Below are positions 45,001 through 56,813 of a DNA stretch of 64,000 bases, one piece after another. The notes under the pieces are model-generated. The model saw only the letters and a list, made by a program, of their open reading frames with translations. It ran no database searches and had not been told where the DNA came from. The translations under genes and the position numbers were made by a program. Every line of letters starts with the position of its first letter. Positions within the stretch are counted from its first letter, which is position 1. The DNA is from Catonia carolina (lineage: Eukaryota; Arthropoda; Insecta; Hemiptera; Achilidae). Location of the stretch: the NCBI GenBank assembly GCA_035578175.1, contig JAQMRL010000005.1, forward strand, positions 59,253,722 through 59,317,721, read 5' to 3'.

Positions 45001-46242
45001 TACAAGTGGTGTTTTCAAATCGATATGTAAGGTTTTGTTGTTAACATAAAGAGGTGCATTTGCTATAAGGTGTAATGTTTTTGACTGGAATGCTTGAATT
45101 CGTTGCAAGTTACAGGGTTTGGTTGAACCGTAAATTTGGGACCCGTAGGTCCATATAGGTTTCTAAAGAGAACAATATATGTGTAATTTTTCTGCCATTG
45201 GTAATTTTGATCATTTGTGAAGTAGGGAATATAGAAGTTTAAGTCGGGAATTCAGTAATAAACGTTTCCGTTTAATATGTGTGCTCCAAGTTAGTTGTTT
45301 ATCAAAAGTCAGACCGAGATACTTGACCGCATCTGTTTTTGTGAGAGGTTTATTGTCTGTATACTGGTGGGCAATCACCATGACAAAGTGTGAAAGTTAC
45401 GTGAAGGGGTTTTGCCATATTACGTTTAACAGAATTTTAAATAATTTACAATATTATTAACATTAATTTACACATATAATCACTAATGAAGATGAAAACA
45501 CCGTTACATTACAGTTATACGATTAAACATTGCCAAAATATCAGTAGATTCAGTTTTTGTGTAGTACTAATTATGCCGCGTGCAGATGACACCTGCCATA
45601 CAGGTGTATTTTGCACTATATTGTTTTTCACGATTGATGAGCTCTGTTGTTCCATGCGTTTAGACCATTTAGAACGTTGTCAGATTGTACAAATGTCTCA
45701 GCGTGACAAACATTACGCGTGCATACGTATATGAGCCGCAGTAGTTCACTTGTGTCTTGCACCTTATATTAAACACATCGATTATAGAACGTGTTAACAT
45801 GCAATACTTTATAATATAATCAGCTGGTTGCATGTTCGTTGGTTATAATTGTTATTGAATGACCAAAGAAAAGGCTGATGAAATATATATGAGAGCAAGT
45901 GCTGGCAAATCACTGGCTAGCTATAAGAAGTGGGTAAGGCGCAATGCATACGTTCAGAGCTTATCAGCCCTGAAAAATAGTTTAGTCCGAATAGTTTAAT
46001 CCGCCAGCGATCCTCATGGGCTGTACTAATGAAACACCTGAGCATCGCATGCGCATCTCATGACAGCCAACCTGTTAATGTCAAAATATTATTAATAATG
46101 ATTAATCAGTTGTACATTAATTCTCATTGCTTTTATTTTTTTTATAGGGGAAAATAATCGGTATCAAGTTAAGTTCTCCGATCCCAAAGTATGCAAGAGT
46201 TTCCTTTTAGCTTGTTGTCCTCATGAAATACTGTCTTCTACT
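41969..46242 (+). CDS. LUC7L: LUC7L, LUC7-like U1 snRNP protein, first two coding exons
   Basis: Exon 1 (41969-42029) encodes MTAHDQMRAMLDQLMGTGRN plus one base; the donor is GTGAGT. Exon 2 (46148-46242) continues GENNRYQVKFSDPKVCKSFL, then LACCPHEILSST; the donor is GTAAGT and the join is in frame. The MRAMLDQLMG start, the VKFSDPKVCKSFL block and CCPHEIL are diagnostic of the LUC7 family; the C and H residues belong to its first zinc finger. The protein binds the U1 snRNP and influences 5' splice-site choice in the nucleus. The next exon (family consensus starts RMDLG) was not found through base 64000, so the gene is partial here. Confidence 0.9.
42030..43559. other. LUC7L intron 1, proximal part
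   Basis: Mostly AT-rich DNA. Around 43150 and 43510 there are inverted strings (CTCCGTGTAGTTG and CAACTACACGGTG) that may be the ends of a short MITE of about 370 bp. Confidence 0.4.
43560..43985 (+). mobile_element. R1 DNA transposon remnant, copy 2
   Basis: It is a diverged match to 2090-2490, with the GTGCGCATGCGCGACT block and the TGACACCTGGTAAAAAAAG string at its end, where the coding remnant is cut. Confidence 0.6.
44095..44250 (-). mobile_element. tRNA-derived SINE, family 4
   Basis: Minus strand: box A GTAGCGTAGTGGTAGC (44221-44236) and box B GGTTTGATTCCC (44192-44203). The body differs from the other SINE families. Confidence 0.7.
44838..45400 (-). mobile_element. Jockey-like LINE C-terminal fragment
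   Basis: The minus strand reads PIWTYGSQIYG, then QRIQAFQSKTLHLIANAPLY, VNNKTLHIDL, and a His-rich tail, the typical end of Jockey-clade reverse transcriptases. Upstream (45120-45370) the related frame is broken (KYLGLTFDKQLTWSTHIK is still visible). LUC7L intron 1, antisense. Confidence 0.8.
45620..45985 (+). repeat. Repeat R1b, copy 2
   Basis: Same family and orientation as 3365-3732, sharing CATGCAATACTTTATAATAT-type strings (TGCAATACTTTATAATATAA) and CAGTAGTTCACT. The TATA-like element reads GTATATGAGCC here. Confidence 0.5.
46000..46079. mobile_element. TTAA-type transposon end fragment
   Basis: CATGACAGCCAACCTG followed by TTAA matches the right end of the element at 39168-41081 with few changes. 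No left end was found. Confidence 0.5.
46148..46242 (+). CDS. LUC7L: LUC7L coding exon 2
   Basis: 95 bases: two completing codon 21, then 31 codons ending in phase 0. A T-rich tract and TATAG precede it. The exon holds the CCPH part of the first zinc finger. Confidence 0.92.
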
Positions 46243-46899
46243 GTAAGTATACGTTTACATTTATTCATTAAATTTTAAGAATAAATTTGTTTATAAATGA
46301 TCCTAAAAAATATATATATTGCAAGAAATAATGGTACAGTTCTATTCAGTGTTTTTTTTTAAAAAGTTAATTGTTTTTTGTTTTGCATATGCCATTGTTA
46401 ACTGGTTTTTTTCATTCTTTTCAACTCAAAATGTAATAATGAGTTTATGTTGAGTAAATTTGGTATTCCACTCTAAATAGGCCAAGGTTATTTTGATTCA
46501 AATTCATTATTGTATTCCCATTGTTTTTTAAAGATGTGAGTTGTTCTATTTATTGTAGTAAAACTGAATGATTAATTACAATTTTGTGCCGTTTGAGCTG
46601 GTATAAATTTTTTGTGGAGTTTGAAATTCTGTTTTTATCCATTAGCGCATAACAATAATTGAAGTGTTTAAAAGCCTTGTAATTCTATACTCTACATTTA
46701 TTCGTATTGTAAAGGCTGCAACTATTAATTTATTTCAGTAATGATTCTTTTTGTTTTATATAATGTGCTTATTGAATTTTGTAACTTTTGTTAACCCCTT
46801 CTAAGTTCTGGTTCTTTTGCTATCTTTTCATCTTTTACTCGGAGCCTTAACATTGAAATTATCCATGTTGAAACATTTTAGCTCAAAATGTGCCCTACA

Positions 46900-47400
46900 C
46901 ATTTTACCTTTGGTTTTTTTTACTTTCTCTTGCCATTTATGAAAATAGCATGCCCAGAGCGCGGCTTCTCATGCAAAACATGTGTATCAGAAATTGTGTA
47001 CCTGCTAGAACTACTGTATACTCCAACGTACACACATACCCACACCCAACGTTTTGATAAATTCCCCCCACATACGTCTCTTGATAGTCTTTATACGTCA
47101 ACAACAGTACACACACGCGCACTACAAAACAACGTTTTGATAATTTCCCCTGCTTACATCTCTCACAATCATCAAACCCCTTCATCTACTTCAACAGCAA
47201 TACGTACTCACACATACATATTTTAAAAAAACCTTTATTAGGACCCTTACGGTATCATTTTTGAAAATTTAAAAAGAAATTGTTGCTGTGAATATAAACA
47301 GATAATGCTGTAAACATTTCATGAAAATCCGTTCAGTAGTTTTGGAAATTTGCCTGCACGAAAAAAAACGCTTTGTCTTTATAATATTAGTTTGATAGGA
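46900..47400. repeat. CA-rich tandem-like region and retroelement tail
   Basis: 47048-47215 holds two diverged units of about 85 bases (both start AACGTTTTGATAA) rich in CACACA. 47225-47400 resembles a widespread insect repeat tail: AAAATCCGTTCAGTAGTTTT, then CTTTATAATATTAG. An open frame across the unit region is compositional and not called. Confidence 0.4.
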
Positions 47401-47404
47401 AGAA

Positions 47405-48055
47405 AAGTAATATTTTTTTTTAGATTTTTCAAAATTGATTTTAATGTGAAATACGAGTTTTAAAGTACCCTAGGAGCCCAAAAAACCATGTTTTCACAAA
47501 TTGGTCTGTATGTGTGTTGTGTTGTTTAGATCAACAGCTGAAAGGCTGGTTTGAACCTCTTGAAAACTAGGAGTGAGGTGGTTTACTATTGCTTTCCCCA
47601 CAGAGTTAAAAGAGTATGCTTATCAGCATGCCAGGCCCTCGAAAAAGCAACCACTTTCCACCCTGCAAATGACACCTTCACTTTGTTCACCACAGGGTCT
47701 GGCTGTATAGTGAAATTTATTAATCTCGAAGGATTTAACTCAAGACTAGTGTCTTTTACACCGTTACCTCTTCTGTTCTTAAATAGTTGTATAATTAGCT
47801 GACTATGTAGTAAGAAACAGAACTATTTCTTGTAGCCCTGAAACCAACAGATTGAGTGCAATTAATTTAACACTCCACCTCCCCATTATGGGCATATCTG
47901 TACGTGTTTGAACAAAATTTCTCAAGAATGGAGTATTGTATAAAGTAGAAACTTCAGTTGGGCACCATGGGGGAACCCGACAAATATTTTCATTAAAATC
48001 AGTCCACCGGATGTTAGTAATTAATTTGTAATTTTTTCATTTTTGTGATTTTTAA
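47405..48055 (+). repeat. R2 repeat copy split by a 0.38-kb insertion
   Basis: 47405-47515 and 47897-48055 match consecutive parts of the 52195 copy. The break holds the insertion described next. Confidence 0.7.
47516..47896 (+). mobile_element. 0.38-kb insertion family, copy 1
   Basis: It starts GTTGTGTTGTTTAGATCAAC and ends ATTATGGGCAT. Near-identical flanks TCTGTATGTGT (47505-47515) and TCTGTACGTGT (47897-47907) are its target duplication. A second copy is at 56416-56804. No terminal inverted repeat, A tail or pol III box was seen. Confidence 0.75.
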
Positions 48056-48475
48056 GAAAAAATTGCTCCAATGATTAGGTCCTCCAGTGTGGGGTTCGTC
48101 AACCACCTCTTCTTGGCCTTCCTTAAATGCTTTCAACCACCGCAAAACTTGGGAATACGAGTGAGTGCTGTCCCCATAAGCGTACACAATCAATTGGGGG
48201 GCTTCACAAGAGATTTGTTTAGTTTCGAACAAAACTTTATTGCATAATGTTGCTTGACTGATGATTTCATTACGTTTCGGACATAGGCACTAAACAAGGG
48301 TGCATGGAGACAGTGATCGTGATGCCACAACTGCTTGGAACAGTTTGGCAAAGAGATCGGGTTGAAGCTGAGAGTCCTTCCCACTTAACCCAACCGGTTG
48401 GAGCACATGGCGGCCATTTTAAGTACCAGCACAAAAAAAATTACATTACTTTCGGGACACACCTCTTAATCGTCA
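48055..48475 (-). mobile_element. mariner N-terminal fragment with terminal repeat
   Basis: The minus strand reads KQHYAIKFCSKLNKSLVKPP, then after a frame change YSQVLRWLKAFKEGQEEVVDEP, the helix-turn-helix region of mariner transposases. The terminus (inverted GAGGTGTGTCCCGAAAGTAA) is at about 48450-48470. The rest of the element is missing. Confidence 0.65.
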
Positions 48476-49510
48476 GCACATTGTATAGAAGAGTAATCAA
48501 CTATTAAATACACCTATCTCTAAACAAATCCGAATTTTGGATGTAGACATGTGATTGTAAATCAGTTAAATACATAATCCGTTATTAAAACACCATTGCA
48601 TTTTTCATTTAAATCCATTTTAGACCATTTAATTTTATTGCAATAAAACATTTCTGAAAACATTTTTTTCATCCTCTTTTCTCAGCATTTTTTCTCGTGT
48701 TTTCTGTCTATCTGGTGTTCTGCTTTGTCCTTTGTAGAAGCCCATGAATCAGTAATCAATAATCTGAATTCGTTTACTTTCAGTCCATTAAGTTTTCTTG
48801 GTTTATTCCAATTTTCTCGATATCCTTTCAAGCTTTAAAAACAATGGTGTATGTTTAAATGTAAAAAACTGACAATATTTTTTATCAATACTGTACCATA
48901 AAAAAAAACCAACAGTTTGTTCTGATTGGTTCGTTCCCAGATTTGATTTTTCTTAACAGTATTTTCAAGATTAAATATGTGTACTTAAGAAGTAAAAGGT
49001 GTTAACTCCATTTTGGTGATTTTTCAGGAGAGCCAAAAAATAGAAATATTTTCTTTTCACTTTTGTAACAAAATTTCAGTAGGTTTTAGAAACAAAATTT
49101 ACAACTAATTCCTACAGAAAATGCTTTTTATCCTACAGATTTATTATTTTAACCTTGTCAGCTGCTATGCTCATTCCCACCTGAACAGGACTTCACAGAT
49201 GTTTAGTCATTTTTTTTGGCTCTACATTAGTGTTAACTCCAATGTAAGTGAAAACTTTAGTGAAACACCTAGTGCTTCACTACTTTCATGAAGAAGCAGC
49301 ATCTTGTAGTACACAACATTTGAAAAAATTTCAGATGAATAAAATACCAAATACAACAAAAATTCAAAGCAAAATTTGAGGAGTAGGCCTTCAGTAAAAC
49401 ACAAACAGCAGTCATTTTATGAAAACTTTGTACATCAACTACGAAATTGAATTCACTGTGGTTATTACAAGTTCTAAAATTGCAAGTTAGGCAAGAAGGA
49501 GTTAATTGTA

Positions 49511-50434
49511 CGAGGTGTGGCTATTAAATAACAAGACTGACGTAAAAAATTTAATTTTAATTTTATACATAATCACGTATTGTCACCTTCAATATACACT
49601 CCATGAAACACCTTACAACGCTCCATGAAAATTTTCCATTGTTGGAAACAGTGCTGGAAGTCATCTTCCGTCAGCTCCTTCAGGACACGTGCCGCTCAAA
49701 AATGTTTGTACTGACACTTTATACGCGATTGAAAATTACCCATATTTTTTTTGGAAACGATAATAACATGTAATGAAACGTGGTTTTTTTATATATGATT
49801 CGGAAACAAAGCACCAATCCGTGCACTGGAAGAGCCGAAATTCACTGACAGCCAATAAAGCTCGAATGAGCAAGTCAAAATTTAAAGCAATGATTATTGT
49901 TTTTTTTTATATCCATGGGATTGTGTACCTTCACTGGGTTCCTGAAGGTCAAACAATTAATTAATATTACTACCTTGAGGTACTTTCTAAATTACGTCAA
50001 ATAGTAAGGAAAAAACACCCCGAAATGTGGAAGAACAAATTATGGGTTCTCCACCAAGACAATGCGCTAGCTCATTCCGTGTTATCTGTCAAGAGGTTCC
50101 TAGCCAAGTACAGCATCTCAGTGTTAGAACATCCACCTTATTCACCATATCTTGCACCATGTGACTTCTACCTGTTTCCTAATGTTAAATCTGCATGAAA
50201 AGGGATAAGATTTGAGTCTGTGGAAGCTGTAAAAGAGAAAGCGGCACGTGTCCTGAAGGAGTTGACAGAAGATGACTTCCAGCACTGTTTCCAACAATGG
50301 AAAATTCGCATGGAGCGTTGTAGGGGTAGAGAAGGAGGAGTGTATATTGAAGGCGACAATAAGTGATTATGTATAAAATATAAAAATAAATTTTTTTTTC
50401 TATATCAGTCTCGTTATTTAATAACCACACCTCG
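49511..50434 (+). mobile_element. Foldback mariner, family M1
   Basis: TA flanks both sides (49509-49510, 50435-50436) and the termini are CGAGGTGTGGCTATTAAATA and its inverse. From about 49770 the plus strand reads a broken transposase with LWVLHQDNALAHS, YSPYLAPCDFYLFPNVKSA, then EDDFQHCFQQWKIRMERC; one stop follows KSA and one catalytic-region D is now Y. The first 185 bases (49511-49695) are an inverted copy of the last 195 (about 50240-50434), so the original 5' end is replaced by the 3' end. Confidence 0.85.
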
Positions 50435-52194
50435 TATAGCTTTAAAGCATTTATTTCTAATTTTAAAAGTAGTTTTAACTCAATTTCGCCAAAATTGGAG
50501 TTAACACCATTTACCTCTTTGGTACAGATATAAATATTCTGTAAATATGTTATTAATCTATTCTAAGCAAAAAAAAGTATGAGTGCAAAGATAAATATTT
50601 CTTTGTAGATATTTTTAATGAATTAATTATTTTGCTTTAGAAGTTACATTACAATCACACAATTCTGTGATGTAAATTTTCTTTTGAATAAAGATTTTTA
50701 TTACGTAATGAGTCAGCTATTTTGTTTCAAAGCAAAATTGAATTAATATTATTTGTTAAGCGTAGATTAAGAATTTTGTTGTAAGTTTTGTAATGACGAT
50801 TGTACACATGTGTATTTTTAAGTAGACATATTTATGAGCGTAGATGTAAGTCCTGGATCTTAAGATTAAAATGGGTGTCTTTTGTTAATTCGTACATGTA
50901 AGTACCACTACAAAAATTTAATATTGTATAATATTTTAAGAAAAAAAAAATGGAAATAATTTTCGTAACGTAGCTAATACTACGACTATTTTATTAGCTA
51001 CTTATTTAATTTATTTTTTATTTTTACCAAATCTACTGTTTTCAGGGTATGTATTTTTGTTTTTAATAAATGTAAATTAATTTAGGTTAACATATTAATT
51101 AATTGTGATCATGTTAACTTTATTTATTTTACGTAATAAAATATATTCTAAGAAATAAATTAATTTTAAGTATATATATGTATGTTACATTATATAAAAA
51201 GAAAATTTTGGTGTCTTTTATTGGGTTTGGTGAGTACATTGATTCAATTTTCTTAATCAAATTGTATTTAGGGTAATTTTATGTGTTTCTAGGGTAATTT
51301 TGTAACTTTCTAGGGTAATTTTATCGATTAAAAGAATTAAATTTTAACTATGAATTTTGTATGCTTTTTCTTTTTCATTTTCTTTTTATGTGTGCTTCTA
51401 AGTTTCTTATTTTTTGTTAATATTTTTGTTGTTGGGATCACATTGTTTTTTATCATATAGATTTTATTGTTTGCACTTTATGTGAGTGGTTTTTTTTTAA
51501 TACTATCATTTGAAATTTTTTAGTGAATTAAATAATATAGTGGGTTGGAGGAAAAAATTCTCTCTTGATTGATTGATTAATTTTTGTATTAAAATAAACA
51601 AGAAATTTGTATTAGTATATTTATCACCAGTGAAATATTGTGAATAAAATTTTTGTGATCACGAAATTGAGTTACGCATTTTGAAAAAAAAACTTTAATA
51701 TTGTGTATCGTTTCTGATTACAGAATTTTGATGATGATTTTTAATTTTCTGACAGTTGTGATATGAAAATTGAAAAAAATTTTGAATTATTTGTAACAAT
51801 GTTGCGAATTCAGATGGCAAATAGATTAGGCCTAACTGTTAAAAATTGGTAACAAAAATTTGTTATTAGGTTCTTTATTTGATATTTGTCAGCGATTTTT
51901 CTGAATTGTACACTACAGGTTCTATTATATACCATATTTTCTCGAATGTTGTGTCCGCCTTTTTTGAGCGTAGAAAATTTTTAAAAGTGTTTATTATACT
52001 GGAGTAGACAACAGCTACCTGTCTTCCGTTTTCAGAATTTGTTTGTATTCATTGTTTGTCAAGGTCATTTCTCTTGTACAAGTTAGTGATTACTGTTCGT
52101 AATCATTTGTTTTTTCTCGTGTAAGAAGGATGCTAGATAAAAAGTTGTGTTTCTTTTTAAGGAAGCTTCAATTTACAAGGGTCGCTTGGAAAGT
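50435..52194. other. AT-rich LUC7L intron 2 DNA
   Basis: Very AT-rich, with homopolymer and TTTTAT runs and three GGGTAATTTT strings at 51270-51320. No coding or repeat family was recognised. Confidence 0.5.
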
Positions 52195-53170
52195 AAAGAT
52201 TGTTTTTCTGTATTTTGAAATTTTTACTTTCTCTTGTCTATATGAATATATAGGAAGGAAAGTGTTGTTTTCATGTCGATTTTTTGAAATCGAGTTTTCA
52301 TCGGATCTACACGTTTTCAGACCCCCTGAACCCAAAAAATATGTTTTTAGCAATTAGTCCGTGTGCGTGCTTGCGTGTGTGTGTGAACAGAATATCTCAA
52401 GAATGGAACATCGTATGAACTTTAAACTTAAAACTTAAGTTAGATACCACTAATAGATACCACACGAACATTTTCATCAAAATGGGTCAAACGGAAGTAG
52501 TAGTAAATTTGTGTCATTTTTTACTTTTTTGCGATTTTCTCAAAAACTGATCCTACGATTTTTTTTAAAAAGTTGCCTACTTTACTTCATTTTTTTGTGT
52601 TCTACAAGATAGGGTAGGCAGTATGTCTGCTGAAATTCTTGGTGAGGCTGTTTTCTCGTAAAAAAATTGTGTTTTTAAGATTGCGACTTTATGCATTTTA
52701 GCGCAAAAATGTATCTAGTAAAAGTTGTAGAGAATTTAAAATCCTACAACTTTTATTTCAAACATTTTTTTTGTATAACGCTTATTAGTTCAGCGGTAAT
52801 TGGCGATTTTCTGTTTTTTTTTCACTCATGTGTAAAAAATCAGTTTTTTAAAGATTTCAGCCTTAGTATGCATTTTACGACAAAAAAATATAATAAAATT
52901 TATAGGAAATTAAGATATCTACAACTTATATTTCGAGCGTTTTCTCTGCAGAGCCTAGTTTAGCGTGAAACAGTGATTTTCCATATGTTAAAGCCAAACT
53001 TAGGTTGATTTTCATTTTGCTTCTTTCACTCATGATGAAAATTAGGTTATATTTATAGAGGTTAGTTTTTTGTTTATTTCTAATGTTTTATTACTAATGT
53101 TAAGTTTATTGTTAAGTATTTGCATTGGCAAGAGAAAGTCGTGTCTGGTTTCACACCAGATATTTTATTA
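52195..53170 (+). repeat. R2 repeat, longest copy
   Basis: It runs from TTTTTACTTTCTCTTGTCTA to the GGTTTCACACCAGATATTTT string and has two diverged internal units (about 52670-52815 and 52845-52985) that each contain TATGCATTTTA, a CTACAACTT string and GATTTTC. There is no protein-like frame. At least seven partial copies occur elsewhere in the window, on both strands. Confidence 0.7.
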
Positions 53171-53415
53171 TAGCCAAACAAAACTTTTTTTGCAACATAC
53201 TTGATACTTAAACTATTTTTTATGTGATCACCATACAACAAACACTTGTACCGTTTAACCAATTTTGCTATGCCTCTGCATTCTCAGTTGCTGCCAAGTT
53301 GTTAAACCACTCTTAACACCCTCTTTCAGTTGGTCGTCACTTCTGCAGTTGTTCCTGTCCATAAAGTCCTTCAGTTTAGGAAACAGATAGAAATCACTCA
53401 GGGCCAAGAAAGAAC
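53165..53415 (-). mobile_element. mariner C-terminal fragment, family M3, copy 2
   Basis: The minus strand reads LALSDFYLFPKLKDFMDRNN, then LKEGVKSGL. Same family as 18935-19150. It abuts the end of the R2 copy. An unrelated open piece (MADRRKFLMKSTRADFQLRH, about 53440-53560, minus) precedes it and was not identified. Confidence 0.65.
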
Positions 53416-53559
53416 GAAAGTAGTCCGTCTTTCGTTAAATGTATATCTTGTTGAATTTTTTCCTCAATCCTTAATTTAAGTTCGTGTCGCAGCTGAAAGT
53501 CGGCCCGAGTGCTTTTCATCAAGAACTTTCGTCTGTCGGCCATTAAATTGAGTGCACCA

Positions 53560-55369
53560 TTTTCAAACTGAAGCTTTGCTCATTACATTACCATAAACCT
53601 CTTGTTAGTCTGTAAATTTTGAAAGGTCCCACTTTTTAGTGTTCGAAAAGCATATTATTACACTATGAACCTCACACATTTTAAAGTCTTATAAATAATC
53701 AATACACGACAGTATCGATTTGCTGTTTGCACCAGGCTGGCCCAAGGTGAGTGGAAGTTCAATGAATTGGCAGAGGTGTGGGGGAACTGCGCAGCTCATC
53801 AGATCAAAACTATGTTTACTTTCCGAATGTCCTTTGTATGACAGAATCTGAAAAAGTGACTTAATTCTAGATATTTCAGTTTGAAAGTGTACGTATTGTG
53901 CACTACAATTATTTTTTAAATGCTGTAAATATTCTGTTGTGTAATAAAAATTTAATTTCGGCCTTTAAAAACGCAGTGTGCATTAAATTTGATAATGCAT
54001 AACATTCAAATAAATATGGTATATATTTTGTTTCTTTGTGATCTCTTAAAATAGTTTAACATATTACTCAAATTAAAGTGTATTAGTCTTTCGTTTAATA
54101 TATCCATGTAGTTACAATGTTTACTAAATTATTGCAAATATTTGTTTACAAATTTGGCGACGTGCCTAATTTGTTCATATTCATGCTATCTTTTTCTGGG
54201 TCTGTCCTGATTTCTTCTTCCCATTAGGCCTTTGTCACTTAGATTTTTAAAAAAAAGAATTGTCTTCTGAATGTAAAAAGAAATTTTTGTGGTTTCGTTA
54301 ATATTTTTGTCATACTTTATATAATATCACTGATAAAAAATAATGCGTTATGTAATATATTTTTATAATGTTATTGATAATGAAAAAAATAAGTTTTATG
54401 ATAAGGTGGTCACTGCTCCCAGCTCATTCCGACAACCAATGTTGTAAGTAAACTTTGTTTTTGTTCTAATATAAATAATTCGTAATATGCAGGAAAGGTG
54501 TGTATTACAAAGTAAAAAGATATATTTGTAAAACAAAGAGAAATGAAATTTAAGTAAAAAAAAAAAAAAGTTTTAACAATTTGAAGTACTATCTGAAACG
54601 ACTGTTGTTAACTAACTTCAGTTTTTTTAGCTTCTTCTGATTCGAATGAAAAAAAAAACAGTTGGCAAATCTGTGAGTATTATTTAAACCTAAATACAAC
54701 CTAACCTCAAAAAAACACAAACCTCAATCGATTGTCTATTGAAAATTATCATTTTGGAAATTTTATTCCTGAAATTGTGTGTCGGAGAGATCTGTGAGTA
54801 TTGTAGGTTGTTTTTTTTGTTTTGTTTAGTTTTTTTGTAAAGAAATAATAAAGGAAAGGAGATTAAAAGAGATGATTGTCATTTGTTTCGACTCTTCGTT
54901 TGGTTGTACGTATTCACATTTACCAGGGTGTTAACAAAAGTAATGAGACATTTTTGTTTTTAATTTTGAATGGGTTCAACGTAAGGAATTTATCGCTAAA
55001 TATTATCTTACCTGAAATTTATCAAATGACGAGCAATTACTTGTTTGCTGTACTTAAAGATAGGTGAAACTTTTAATTACTTACACAACTACATTCTGAG
55101 AGCTTAATTATTATTGTACAAATAAAAACCAATTAGCACTGGAAGTAGGAATTTTGTTCACGTCACTATGATAGAGGGGTAAAATATGACCTAAAAGTAA
55201 TTGAATATTGTGTTATAAGAAAAATTAGGTAAATAAATTATATGATCTTTTTGATTTTTGGAAGGTTTACAAAACGTTCTATGCAGAAATCTGTAGTGAC
55301 ATAAATTTTTGATGTATGTCCCATAAATAATTTTCAAAATTATTGAAAAAAGGAAAAAAGTATATTATA
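53560..55369. other. LUC7L intron 2 DNA, nothing recognised
   Basis: AT-rich with a less AT-rich patch at 53720-53830. A 63-codon frame at 54876 has no recognisable features. Confidence 0.45.
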
Positions 55370-56148
55370 CGAGGCGTATTTTTAAAGTAAGTACCGTTTG
55401 AAAATAAAAAAAAAATAAAAGGAAATTTGCAAAAACTAATTTTATTTTCGGAATCTACATACTTTTATCTATTTTTCTACATATTTTCCAAGTTTTTGTA
55501 AACACTTATCATATCGCACAACTAAATTTTGGAAACCTTCTTCATAAAAACTTGCCGCCTGCTGTGATAACCAAGAATTCACGGCCGTTTTCAATTCGTC
55601 GTCATCGTCATAACGGCTGCCGCCCAAGTGATGTTTCAGATGACGGAAGAGATGAAAGTCGCTCGGCGCAAGGTCAGGGCTGTAGGGTGGGTGGTCCAAA
55701 ACTTCCCAGCCAAAAGAGTCCAATGCAGCTCGGGTCTGAGCGGCAGTGTGAGGCCGCTCGAGAGAGTTCAAAAGACTCGACAGTTCCTTGAATTTTCTGA
55801 CACGTTATGACGAAAACGGTGACGATATGCTGAGTCGGATCGTAACTGGAGACGAAACGTGGATTTCGCATTTCACTCCCGAATCGAAACAACAAAGCAT
55901 GGATTGGAGACACACGCACTCTCCCGTAAAGGTCAAAGCCAAAGGTCAAATCACAGCAGGCGGCAAGTTTTTATGAAGAAGGTTTCCAAAATTTAGTTGT
56001 GCGATATGATAAGTGTTTACAAAAACTTGGAAACTATGTAGAAAAATAGATAAAAGTATGTAGATTCCGAAAATAAAATTAGTTTTTGCAAATTTCCTTT
56101 TATTTTTTTTAAATTTTCAAACAGTACTTACTTTAAAAATACGCCTCG
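55370..56148. mobile_element. Foldback mariner, family M4
   Basis: TA flanks both ends and the termini are CGAGGCGTATTTTTAAAGTA and its inverse. The inverted arms are about 180 bases (55370-55550 and 55965-56148). On the minus strand 55469-55771 encodes the C-terminal half (YSPDLAPSDFHLFRHLKHHL, then EEGFQNLVVRYDKCLQKL). On the plus strand 55788-55976 encodes the middle with the first catalytic D (SRIVTGDETWISHFTPESKQ), followed by the same C-terminal tip as in the left arm. The parts thus point in opposite directions and the catalytic centre is split. Confidence 0.88.
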
Positions 56149-56415
56149 TAGGATGGTAATGTACCTTAGTACTGACTGCATGGTACGATATGTATACCAT
56201 AGAATCTTTAGATCAAATGATTAATCTTGGCAAGTAAATAAAATAAAAGTTGACTTCATTGTACCAATCGAAAATTTAATTAAAAAATTATGTAATGCCA
56301 TATAAACTATGTTACTCAGAAAGCTCTATAAACTTTTTTAACTGAGCGAAAGAAATTGGTGGGGTAGTTTCTGAAATATCTTGTACAAACAAACAGATGT
56401 AGATCCTTTATAATA

Positions 56416-56804
56416 GTTGTGTTGTTTAGGTCATCAGCTGAAAGACTGTTTTGAACCTGTAGAGGTTTTATTAAGTAAAACTAGGAATGTGGTGGTTTTC
56501 CAGCCTTTCTCACTGAGTGGAAAAGTACACTTGTCAGCATGCTGGACACTCTCAAAAGCATATATTTTCCACTTTGCAAATGACACCTTCACTTCATTTA
56601 TCATAGGGTCTGATTATATAATGAAATTCATTACTTTCAGAGGAGATAACTGATTAGCATCTTCTACACCTCTGCCTCTTGTGTTCTTAAACGATTCAGT
56701 CATTTAACTGACTATGTGATAAGATACAGAACTATTCTTTTTTTAGCCCTGCAGTTAACAGATTGAGTGTAAAATAATTTAACACTGTTGTCCGTTATGG
56801 GCAT
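56416..56804 (+). mobile_element. 0.38-kb insertion family, copy 2
   Basis: It starts GTTGTGTTGTTTAGGTCATC and ends CGTTATGGGCAT. Exact flanks TTTATAATA (56407-56415 and 56805-56813) are the target duplication. The target is itself a retroelement-like tail (CCTTTATAATATTA). Confidence 0.8.
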
Positions 56805-56813
56805 TTTATAATA

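Noticed and set aside
46888..47226. 112-codon plus-strand frame
   Set aside because: Its Thr/His-rich part comes from CA-rich tandem units; no start context or homologue recognised.
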